From contig JAGWVZ010000215.1 of assembly GCA_018970625.1 (NCBI GenBank), positions 1-6,400 of the forward strand: a stretch of DNA of 6,400 nt, given 5' to 3'. Position 1 is the first letter of the stretch; each line of letters starts with the position of its first letter. The DNA comes from Myxococcales bacterium (GTDB taxonomy: Bacteria > Myxococcota > Bradymonadia > REDH01). The notes under the pieces are model-generated. The model was given only the letters and a program-made list of their open reading frames with translations, did not search any database and was not told where the DNA came from. Shown piece after piece: positions 1 to 5,859 of the stretch. Position numbers and translations under genes: made by a program.

Positions 1-1478
1 CAGGCATCGTCGGCCAGACGGAAAATGGTCTCGGGAGTGGCCGCCAGAAGCGTACCCTGCGAGGTCATGGCGCCCCAGATAAAGCCCGCAAGCGGAGGCT
101 GAACCTCCCATGTTCGCTGGCCGCCCTGCAGGACCGACACGGCCGAGCTCCGTTCGACGAGCCGCACGGTGTCGCGCGGCTCAATCGGAGAAGGGCGCAC
201 AAACCCGGCGAGGTCCCCTTCAGCACCCGGCACCGGGTCCAGAAATCCATCGGGTCCACGCAGCAGGCCTGCGCTGGTGGCGACGACGAGGTCGTCTGAC
301 CAGAGGCTGACCTGCCCGATGTGTGTGATCGGATCCGACGCAGGCTGAGCAGAGTCAATGGGTCGACCCACCAGCACGATCGGCTGCCAGCCACCGACTC
401 CGACCCGGCGCACACCGTCGGGGTGCACCACAATCGCGCCGGTGTCGTCGCGGGCGAGCAGCTTCAGGGCGCCGGCGACGACGTCTTCCGGTGTGTTGAC
501 GGTCAGCGGCATCCACCGCAGACCGTCCTGATCGTAAGGGGTGGAGTGCACCGAGCCATCGGGACATACGGCAAACCCGGCGCTTTCGGCAAACAGCAGC
601 AGTCGCAACGTGCCGCAGCGCTCACTGTCGGGCAGCGCCAGCGGCGACGTCATACGGCGGTAGTCGCCGGGTACGCCCACAAAAACAGCGCCGTCGGCAT
701 CGATCCAGTAATGCAGGCCCAACGGGTCTACCGCGAATTGCGAGAAAGGGGTGTGCGGCCCGGGCGCATCAAACCGGACGGTCAGCAACTCGGGCGGGTC
801 GTTCGGCAGAAATCGGTACAAGTGCCCGAATTCACTGTAGAGAAAAAGGTCTTCACCCTGTCGGGCGATTCGCCAGTCGACGTCGTCAGGCAGGTTCAGA
901 TTCGTCCACCGGTCGCGGTCCCACCGCGCGGCGAAGCCTTCGGCACCAACACAGACAGCCCGGCCCGGCTCGAAGTCATCGCACGTGTGGATTCGGGCAA
1001 ACGGTTGTCCGTCCAGCGCGGACACGATGGGTCTGGCGGCCCGCTGATAGAGGGGCGCATTCAGGACTGACTTTCGGCCGGCCGCATCGACCGCCCGAAC
1101 ATACCAGCGCCCGCCCTGCTCGACCGTGACGTCGATGGACGTAACGCCGGGGGCCGTGCGCAGAAAAGGCTCGCTGTCTTCGCTGGGCTCGCGCCACGTC
1201 TCAGACGCGTAAAACACCTCGTATACGAGCTGTTCAGGCGGCGTGATATCGTCGGACGCAGCGTTCCAGTGCAGTCGAAGCTGCTGGAACCCTGTCAGCT
1301 CAATGCGCTGCAGTCCCGAGAACAGAGGCGGTTCCACGTCGCCGGGCTGAGCGGGGCTCACAGGCGGTGCAACGCTGGCCGCCTCCTGGTTCCCTGGAGC
1401 GGGAGGTTCCTCGGGGGAGCTGCAGGCCCCGATCAGCATAGACACTGCGATGACAAGTGCAGATCGAGAGGGTCTCAT
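1..1478 (-). CDS. Predicted lipoprotein with FN3-like domain and propeller-like repeats (3' end beyond window)
   Basis: This minus-strand frame is open from ATG 1476-1478 to the left edge, giving 492 codons with no stop. The N-terminus is a lipoprotein signal: Arg at residues 2 and 5, a hydrophobic stretch 7-18, then a lipobox Ile-Gly-Ala-Cys with Cys19 as the lipidated residue. Residues 20-50 are a Pro/Ala/Glu-rich linker. Residues about 51-148 look like a fibronectin type III domain (PPLFSGL start, LRLHWNAASDD, YEVFYA, then RWYVRAVDAAGRKS). From about 155 on, short beta-rich units recur, such as DRWTNLNL, LFLYSEFGHLYRF, AVFVGVPGDYRRM, FAVCPDGSV, IVVHPDG and LVVATSAGLLRG, which suggests a beta-propeller. 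It is probably anchored in the envelope; ligand and function are unknown. No in-frame ATG or GTG lies between the infC stop and this start. The Shine-Dalgarno sequence is weak. It is 71 bp downstream of infC on the same strand, so co-transcription is possible. The gene is certain; the propeller call is tentative. Confidence 0.85.
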   Translation of the reverse strand, partial: MRPSRSALVIAVSMLIGACSSPEEPPAPGNQEAASVAPPVSPAQPGDVEPPLFSGLQRIELTGFQQLRLHWNAASDDITPPEQLVYEVFYASETWREPSEDSEPFLRTAPGVTSIDVTVEQGGRWYVRAVDAAGRKSVLNAPLYQRAARPIVSALDGQPFARIHTCDDFEPGRAVCVGAEGFAARWDRDRWTNLNLPDDVDWRIARQGEDLFLYSEFGHLYRFLPNDPPELLTVRFDAPGPHTPFSQFAVDPLGLHYWIDADGAVFVGVPGDYRRMTSPLALPDSERCGTLRLLLFAESAGFAVCPDGSVHSTPYDQDGLRWMPLTVNTPEDVVAGALKLLARDDTGAIVVHPDGVRRVGVGGWQPIVLVGRPIDSAQPASDPITHIGQVSLWSDDLVVATSAGLLRGPDGFLDPVPGAEGDLAGFVRPSPIEPRDTVRLVERSSAVSVLQGGQRTWEVQPPLAGFIWGAMTSQGTLLAATPETIFRLADDA

Positions 1479-1492
1479 ACAGAATCGGCGGT

Positions 1493-1514
1493 CGGGCCGA
1501 GCGGGCGCGGCCCG
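1493..1514 (-). terminator. GC-rich hairpin between infC and the lipoprotein gene
   Basis: CGGGCCG (1493-1499) pairs perfectly with CGGCCCG (1508-1514) around an 8-base loop. It lies in the 71-bp gap downstream of infC and just upstream of the lipoprotein start. No T-run follows on the minus strand, so it is not a convincing intrinsic terminator. It could instead reduce read-through, protect the infC mRNA end, or sit in the leader of the lipoprotein gene. In DNA this GC-rich, a 7-bp stem may also be chance. Confidence 0.25.
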
Positions 1515-1549
1515 TAGGCCATCATCCCGGCATGGGGCGCTGGGAGGGC

Positions 1550-2170
1550 TCAGTTGCTTCCGGAACCGGGAGGCACGCTGCCCATGGGTTCCAGTGAAGC
1601 CGTGATGGTCTTGCCTTCTTCGCGCGGGCGCTGGGTGCACGCCGCGATATCCACCAGCGCATTGATGATGGAGTCCATCTTGCCGAACCAGAGCTCCTTG
1701 TGCGCGTTTTCGCGACCACGAAGACGCATCACCAGCTTCACACGGTCGCCGCGCTCAATGAAGCCGCGCGCCTGGGTGATCTTGGTTTCGAGGTCGTGGG
1801 TGTCGGTTTTGGGTCGCAGCGTAATGGTCTTGAGCTCGACGCGAGTCGCCTTGGCCTGCGAGGCCTTCTTCGACGTCTCGTACCGGAACTTGCCGTAATC
1901 CATGATTTTACAGACCGGAGGAACGGCGCCCGGCGCCACTTCCACCAGATCGAGACCCTGCTCTGCGGCGAGGTCCCGGCCTTCATCGGCCGTCATAATG
2001 CCCAGCTGTTCGCCTTCCGGCCCAATCACGCGGATCTGAGGCACGCGTATCTGGCGATTCACACGGTGGGAGTCCCGCTGGCCACTGGCCGCGCCGCGGG
2101 GGTCATTGCGGTCTCCACCGCGGGGGTCACGATTCATGGGATTGGGCGGGCCGCCACTGGGTCGATTCAT
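1550..2170 (-). CDS. infC: Translation initiation factor IF-3
   Basis: IF-3 binds the 30S ribosomal subunit, blocks premature 50S joining and checks start-codon and initiator-tRNA pairing. The 206-residue product has the family signature at residues 88-101 (KIMDYGKFRYETSK, preceded by PPVC), which fits the PROSITE IF-3 pattern. The N-domain spans about 36-106 (VNRQIRVPQIRVIGPEGEQLG), a Lys-rich linker follows, and the C-domain runs from about 110 to 196 (TLRPKTDTHD, GDRVKLVMRLRGRENAH). Residues 1-35 are an extra tail rich in Gly, Pro, Arg and Asp, and about 12 residues extend past the usual C-terminus. ATG 2168-2170 is chosen because an AGGA (plus-strand 2175-2178) lies 4 bases upstream. The frame stays open to an ATG at 2302 (250 residues), but that segment has no IF-3 similarity. 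The usual neighbours thrS, rpmI and rplT are not adjacent: upstream is a divergent protease gene and downstream a lipoprotein gene. The identity is secure; the exact start is moderately secure. Confidence 0.95.
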   Translation of the reverse strand: MNRPSGGPPNPMNRDPRGGDRNDPRGAASGQRDSHRVNRQIRVPQIRVIGPEGEQLGIMTADEGRDLAAEQGLDLVEVAPGAVPPVCKIMDYGKFRYETSKKASQAKATRVELKTITLRPKTDTHDLETKITQARGFIERGDRVKLVMRLRGRENAHKELWFGKMDSIINALVDIAACTQRPREEGKTITASLEPMGSVPPGSGSN

Positions 2171-2230
2171 TCCGTCCTGGTACTCGAACAGGTTCGTCCA
2201 GACACCGCGACTCTGGTCGCAGCGCCATAC

Positions 2231-2256
2231 AAAACGTGCGTTCCGGTTCCCGCACA
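2231..2256 (-). promoter_or_regulatory. Hairpin with short U-run in the putative infC leader
   Basis: Read on the minus strand, GTGCG (plus 2251-2255) and CGCAC (plus 2236-2240) form a 5-bp stem, extendable by one G-U pair, around a 10-base loop. It is followed by GTTTT (plus 2231-2235). The arrangement resembles a weak intrinsic terminator or attenuator about 60 bases before the infC start. The stem is short, so this could be coincidental. Confidence 0.25.
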
Positions 2257-2264
2257 ACCGCGTC

Positions 2265-2291
2265 CTTATGCGATTCCGTTGCAACCCGCAA
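2265..2291 (-). promoter_or_regulatory. infC: Weak sigma70-like promoter candidate for infC
   Basis: On the minus strand TTGCGG (plus 2286-2291) and CATAAG (plus 2265-2270) are separated by 15 bases. The -10 matches 4 of 6 consensus positions and the -35 matches 3 of 6; the spacer is shorter than ideal. Transcription would begin near 2258, leaving a leader of roughly 90 bases before infC. It is the best minus-strand candidate I found, but it is weak. Confidence 0.2.
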
Positions 2292-2305
2292 GCCTGCGCC
2301 ACACT

Positions 2306-2334
2306 TTGACACCGACGCCTGTTTCGCCTCTTTT
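2306..2334 (+). promoter_or_regulatory. Promoter candidate for the surface protease gene (perfect -35)
   Basis: TTGACA at 2306-2311 is an exact sigma70 -35 hexamer. At a 17-base spacing lies TCTTTT (2329-2334), which matches only 3 of 6 positions of the -10 consensus. Transcription would start near 2341, giving a leader of about 95 bases before the ATG at 2435. An exact TTGACA is notable in GC-rich DNA and sits in the right gap and orientation, but the poor -10 keeps confidence modest. Confidence 0.35.
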
Positions 2335-2365
2335 TCTGCGTTTTTCTTCTTTATTTCACCGCAGA

Positions 2366-2379
2366 CACGACGCATCGTG
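2366..2379. promoter_or_regulatory. Perfect 5-4-5 inverted repeat, possible operator or leader hairpin
   Basis: CACGA (2366-2370) and TCGTG (2375-2379) flank the four bases CGCA. The repeat sits between the candidate protease promoter and the protease start. It could be an operator or a small hairpin in the protease mRNA leader. Ten paired bases could also arise by chance. Confidence 0.25.
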
Positions 2380-2434
2380 CCACCCGCATCCCATCACGTG
2401 CTTCTGGCGCGGCCCGGTACCCGGACTCTGTCCT

Positions 2435-4726
2435 ATGTCAGCTCTGCAGCGCAGCGTCTTCAACCACGCCGCACGGCATGTCGCCTTCCCGGCGCCTTTG
2501 CTCTTCCTGGTCGGTTTGGCCGCTTGCGACCTGACCGACGAGCACAGCGAAACGACCCACCTGCAGCAGGCGCCCGTCGTTTACGGCGACGATGACCGGC
2601 GAGACCTCTGGGAAGTCGATGACCCCGCCCTGCAACAGCTCACCCGGCAGTCCATTGTCGCCCTGATGTCGCTCGGCAGCTTCGACCGTTCTGACCCCGA
2701 TAACTGGCGCGTCACGGGCAACCCGCTCGGCGAGAATCTGAACCTCTGCGACGGCGAGCTTTACGCCGACCAACCCGCCGCGGCAGGCTGTTCCGGCACG
2801 TTGATCGGCCCCGACCTCGTACTTACCGCCGGCCACTGCGTCGGTCGCGACAGCTGTGACGGCACCCTGCTCGTCTTCGACTACTTCGAGCGAGCCGACG
2901 GCGTCCTCGAAACCATCAGCGCTGCCGACGCCTATCGCTGCGTCGAGGTCGTCTCATGGGCGCTGGGCGACGGACTCGATTTCGCCGTTCTTCGTCTGGA
3001 ACGTCCTGTCGACGACTCGCGCCGCCCGGTTCCCATTCGCCTCGAGGATACTCCCTTGACGCTCGGCGAGCCCCTCACGGTCATCGGATTTGGCTCGGGA
3101 ATACCCGCCAAAATCGACTCGGGCGGTGTTGTCACCGACCCGCGAGCAGCCTCGCTCGATTATTTTCAGGCCACCCTCGACACGTTCGGTGGTAACTCCG
3201 GCTCTGGCGTGTTCAACCGCGACCTTGAGCTGGTCGGGATTCTCGTGCGCGGACTCACCGACTACGTTCGCGACGGCGACTGCAACCGCGTCAACGTCAT
3301 CGCCGAAGAGGGATTCACCGGCGGCGAGGACATTACCTATGGTGCCCGTGCACGCGAGGCCTTCTGCGCGTCAGGCGTCGAGAACGAACTGCTGTGTCCC
3401 GATGGCGCCAGTATGCGCTGCGGAGACTGCACCACCAGCGCAGATTGTCAGGGCGGCCTGGTCTGTGCCGCTTTCCCCTCGCTCGGTGGCGCTCGTATCT
3501 GTGCCGAGCCCTGCGGTCGCGACAACCCCTGCGACGCAGGCTTTACCTGCCGCGCAGATGCCTGCGAACCCTCCAGTTCACTGGCCTGCCGCGCCAACTC
3601 GGTTGTCAGGGTCAATCAGTGCGGGCGTGTGCTCGAGACTACCGACACCTGCGCGTCCACGGAGTTCTGCCGCGACGCCGCCTGCGTACCACGCCCTCAG
3701 GGCGACGTGTGCGCCAGCGCTGTGCCACTCGACCTGGCTCCCGGTGTGCTGGGTGAGATTGCCATGGACGGGTTCCTGGCTGACTACGCAGGAACATGTG
3801 CTGGCAACGGTGTGGACCGCGTCTGGCGCTTGTCGATCGACAGCCGTTCGCAGTTGGTTGCTGAAGCTACCGGCTTTGACACCGTTCTTTACCTACGCGG
3901 AGACGAATGTCTGAACGTCGAAGCCGAGGTTGCCTGTAACGACGACTCCAACCCGCCGGGCGCCTATGGTTCGCGAATCGATGTGGTGCTCGATCCGGGC
4001 GACTGGTTCCTGTTTCTGGACGCCTATGACGAAAACTCGGGCGTGGCAGCGCTGAGCTGGACGCTGACGCCTCTGTGCAGCGACGACTGCGCCGAGGGAG
4101 ACGCGGTGTGCGATGGCGACCTGCCAAGAACCTGCGTTCGCGACTCGGCCAGCGGCTGCTTCTATCTGACAGACTCCGAGCCCTGCGGGGACGGGCTGGT
4201 GTGTGACGCGGGTGCCTGCGTTGCGGGCCCTGTCGACCCCGATGTGGTCGATGAAGCCGACGCAGCCTCTGATGCGTCCACGGACACGGCGACGGACGTA
4301 CCTTCGGATGCCAACCCGGCTGACATGGATATTCATAACGATATCGATGCGTCGCCTGATGCCGTTGATGCAGACAGTAACCCCGGGTCCGACTCGACCA
4401 GCGTCGATGATGCCCGCGCCGATGCAGACGCCGAAGACCCGCTCCCTGATGTTGCCGGCCAGGACGCTGCCGAATCGGGCGATACCGACGGTACCAGCAC
4501 CGGTTCGGACACCGGCTCGACGGCGGAGACCTCTGTTCCACCGCTGCCCGACATCACCGCCGACGGCTCGGGTGAGGGCGCTCAGCCCGTCGTCCCGGGC
4601 GATGTCTCCAGCGGCTCTGTGGGCGGTTGTGCTGCCGCTGCGTCCCCGACGCCGGTGCACCGCTCGTCGCTGTTGTTTGCGCTGGGTGCGGTCGTAGCCG
4701 CTCGCTGCGGACGCCGTCGCTGGTGA
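2435..4726 (+). CDS. Surface serine protease (S1/V8-like) with PPC-like domain, Asp-rich stalk and MYXO-CTERM-like tail
   Basis: The 763-residue product is built for export. Residues 1-31 form a lipoprotein signal ending in a lipobox Leu-Ala-Ala-Cys (Cys31). A probable propeptide (32-72) precedes a chymotrypsin-fold protease domain at about 73-310. The catalytic triad is His134 (LTAGHC), Asp182 (GLDFAVLRL) and Ser255 (GGNSGSG); Cys119 and Cys135 match the conserved disulfide beside the catalytic His. GNSGS is the V8/glutamyl-endopeptidase style of Ser motif rather than the GDSGGP of trypsin. Residues 311-417 hold 16 cysteines, and about 425-546 resemble a bacterial pre-peptidase C-terminal (PPC) beta domain (FDTVLYLRG, ACNDDSNP, GDWFLFLDAY). 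Eight more cysteines fall in 548-595, then an Asp-rich stalk (601-696). Residues 731-763 (Gly-Cys, hydrophobic 745-756, GRRRW) match the MYXO-CTERM sorting type. ATG 2435 is chosen because it gives the signal peptide directly. The frame stays open upstream to 1700, but that part is antisense to infC. Substrate is unknown. Confidence 0.9.
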   Translation: MSALQRSVFNHAARHVAFPAPLLFLVGLAACDLTDEHSETTHLQQAPVVYGDDDRRDLWEVDDPALQQLTRQSIVALMSLGSFDRSDPDNWRVTGNPLGENLNLCDGELYADQPAAAGCSGTLIGPDLVLTAGHCVGRDSCDGTLLVFDYFERADGVLETISAADAYRCVEVVSWALGDGLDFAVLRLERPVDDSRRPVPIRLEDTPLTLGEPLTVIGFGSGIPAKIDSGGVVTDPRAASLDYFQATLDTFGGNSGSGVFNRDLELVGILVRGLTDYVRDGDCNRVNVIAEEGFTGGEDITYGARAREAFCASGVENELLCPDGASMRCGDCTTSADCQGGLVCAAFPSLGGARICAEPCGRDNPCDAGFTCRADACEPSSSLACRANSVVRVNQCGRVLETTDTCASTEFCRDAACVPRPQGDVCASAVPLDLAPGVLGEIAMDGFLADYAGTCAGNGVDRVWRLSIDSRSQLVAEATGFDTVLYLRGDECLNVEAEVACNDDSNPPGAYGSRIDVVLDPGDWFLFLDAYDENSGVAALSWTLTPLCSDDCAEGDAVCDGDLPRTCVRDSASGCFYLTDSEPCGDGLVCDAGACVAGPVDPDVVDEADAASDASTDTATDVPSDANPADMDIHNDIDASPDAVDADSNPGSDSTSVDDARADADAEDPLPDVAGQDAAESGDTDGTSTGSDTGSTAETSVPPLPDITADGSGEGAQPVVPGDVSSGSVGGCAAAASPTPVHRSSLLFALGAVVAARCGRRRW
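4235..4522 (+). repeat. Asp/Ser/Thr/Ala-rich low-complexity stalk coding segment
   Basis: This part of the protease gene encodes residues 601-696. Aspartate makes up about 25 of the first 90 residues and there are no cysteines. GATGC and GAC-type units recur in degenerate form (GATGCGTCC, GATGCCAAC, GATGCAGAC). The segment separates the last cysteine-rich module from the C-terminal anchor, so it probably works as a flexible, acidic, possibly calcium-binding spacer. It is not an exact tandem array. Confidence 0.7.
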
Positions 4727-4741
4727 GCTGCGGGTGCGCCG

Positions 4742-4757
4742 GGGCGGTATTGCGCCC
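4742..4757. terminator. Weak hairpin in the convergent gap after the protease gene
   Basis: GGGCG (4742-4746) pairs with CGCCC (4753-4757) around a 6-base loop, 15 bases past the protease stop codon. No T-run follows on either strand. It lies in the 110-bp gap (4727-4836) where transcripts of the protease and the hydrolase converge, so a terminator is expected here. The structure itself is poor evidence for one. Confidence 0.25.
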
Positions 4758-4836
4758 TGAAAATGATGCTCTGCAGCTACGCCCGCCGCAGTAGATGGCG
4801 GCCACCGCTGGTGTGCGTCGAGGCGCGCCCGGGTGG

Positions 4837-5655
4837 CTACAGGTGAGCTGTTACCCGCAGCAGAAAGGCGTCCACCTGTGCGCGCCACGCTTCGGGGGCC
4901 TCGATGGGCAGGGTGTGTCCCACGTGTTCGAACACGACGTGCTGACATTCATGAAGGAGCGCCGCGAGCCGCTGTGCGGATTCGATACTCACAAGAAGGT
5001 CTTCGCGTCCGCTCAACAGCTGCGTCGGGCACCCAATCTGACGAGCGTCTTCCTCGGGTCCGGCATAGCCGGCCAGACCCTCCAGCAGACGCCCCAGACC
5101 GACAGCGTCGTTCCGCTGCACCGTCGCCCGCACCATCGGTTCCCACTGCCCCCTCAGCGACTCCAGATAAACCCGCCCCAGAATGTCCGGGATGGTGCAC
5201 CACGCGAGCGCTTCGATACCGCCGCGGTGGAGCACTTCGCGCCAAGACCGAACGATCACCTCACGCATGGCGTCTCCGTCGGACCCCGTTCCCGTCAGGC
5301 TAAGCCCCACACACCGCGCGCCCAGCAGGGGGGCAGTGTGCAACGCGACCCGGGCTCCGTGGCTAAAACCCACCAGCACCACATGCCGCGCCTGCAGCTG
5401 GTCCAGCAGGTCCCGCAGGTCCAGCGCGTGATCGTCCAGCGTCAACGGTTCATCGACCACCGTGCTGCGGCCCTGACAGCGTGCATCGTAGCTGAGCACC
5501 TGAAACCGCTCGGCCATCTTTCGCGCCTGCGTGCGCCAGTTGGCGGTGCTCTGGCTCATGCCGTTGAGCAGCACGACCAGTGGCGCCGAGGTGGCGCCAG
5601 AAAGCTCATAATACAGCGAAATGTCGGGGCGACTGGGCAGCTGAAATTCTGGCAT
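4837..5655 (-). CDS. Alpha/beta hydrolase family protein
   Basis: The 272-residue product has the usual length of a single-domain alpha/beta hydrolase (the group that includes enol-lactonases, esterases and haloperoxidase-like enzymes). The triad is visible: nucleophile Ser98 in VGFSHG, Asp219 in SGREDLL, and His247 in EHVGHTLPIEAPEAW. The strand before the oxyanion loop reads LVVLLNGMSQS (residues 27-36), with Asn-Gly in place of the common His-Gly. The YDARCQGRS motif (56-64) has Cys60 where Gly is usual. A helical cap lies at about 125-205. No signal peptide is seen, so it is likely cytoplasmic. ATG 5653-5655 is chosen because the family fold begins right after it (an ISLYYELSG strand). 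The frame stays open to 5841, but the extra 62 residues have no family similarity. No strong Shine-Dalgarno is seen for this start. It is convergent with the protease gene and divergent from the gene at 5907. Substrate cannot be told from sequence alone. Confidence 0.9.
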   Translation of the reverse strand: MPEFQLPSRPDISLYYELSGATSAPLVVLLNGMSQSTANWRTQARKMAERFQVLSYDARCQGRSTVVDEPLTLDDHALDLRDLLDQLQARHVVLVGFSHGARVALHTAPLLGARCVGLSLTGTGSDGDAMREVIVRSWREVLHRGGIEALAWCTIPDILGRVYLESLRGQWEPMVRATVQRNDAVGLGRLLEGLAGYAGPEEDARQIGCPTQLLSGREDLLVSIESAQRLAALLHECQHVVFEHVGHTLPIEAPEAWRAQVDAFLLRVTAHL

Positions 5656-5859
5656 GGTGAAGCAGGCGACGGATGGTGGGACCGAATAGGTCGCCGATGG
5701 CACAGCGTGTGCGGGTTCGCAACCTTCAGACCCGCCGCCGTAAAGAACCCCGGCAACACGCCCGGCATCGAAACCCTGTTCTGCACGTCGTGCTGTTGGC
5801 ACCGGCTCGCGTTTGTGCCACCAGTTCTTCGGGCGCTGCACGCCTGACGGGCGCTCCCG

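Larger units (their letters stand above)
2171..2434. other. Divergent intergenic region between infC and the surface protease gene
   Basis: These 264 bp separate the infC start (minus) from the protease start (plus) and must hold the promoters of both, unless infC is read from further away. The centre (2321-2357) is AT-richer than its surroundings and strongly pyrimidine-biased on the plus strand (only five purines in 37 bases). Separately listed elements are a TTGACA box, a weak minus-strand promoter, a hairpin in the infC leader and a 5-4-5 inverted repeat. I see no tRNA or riboswitch that I can name. Confidence 0.7.

Noticed and set aside
321..1070. Plus-strand 249-codon ORF
   Set aside because: It is antisense to the lipoprotein gene, whose frame has a signal peptide and domain-like sequence. 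The plus-strand product is Arg/Gln/Gly-rich without motifs.
2413..2424. Imperfect palindrome around GGTACC just before the protease start
   Set aside because: It has only a 6-bp perfect core with a mismatch, no loop for a hairpin, and is easily expected by chance in GC-rich DNA.
1700..2434. Upstream extension of the protease reading frame (245 extra codons)
   Set aside because: Most of it is antisense to the well supported infC gene, and a lipoprotein signal peptide begins exactly at ATG 2435. The open frame is a by-product of GC-rich codon usage.
3893..4948. Minus-strand 351-codon ORF
   Set aside because: It is antisense to the PPC, stalk and tail region of the protease, and its product is Arg/Gly/Ala-rich, as expected for a shadow of Asp/Ser-rich coding DNA.
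5581..5599. Direct repeat TGGCGCC inside the hydrolase gene
   Set aside because: It is a short coding coincidence within the Ser-Gly-Ala-Thr-Ser-Ala-Pro segment, with no regulatory context.
5656..5841. N-terminal extension of the hydrolase to ATG 5841
   Set aside because: The added 62 residues show no family similarity, and the hydrolase fold starts immediately after ATG 5655.
4795..5847. Plus-strand 350-codon ORF
   Set aside because: It is antisense to the alpha/beta hydrolase, which has an intact catalytic triad in the opposite strand.
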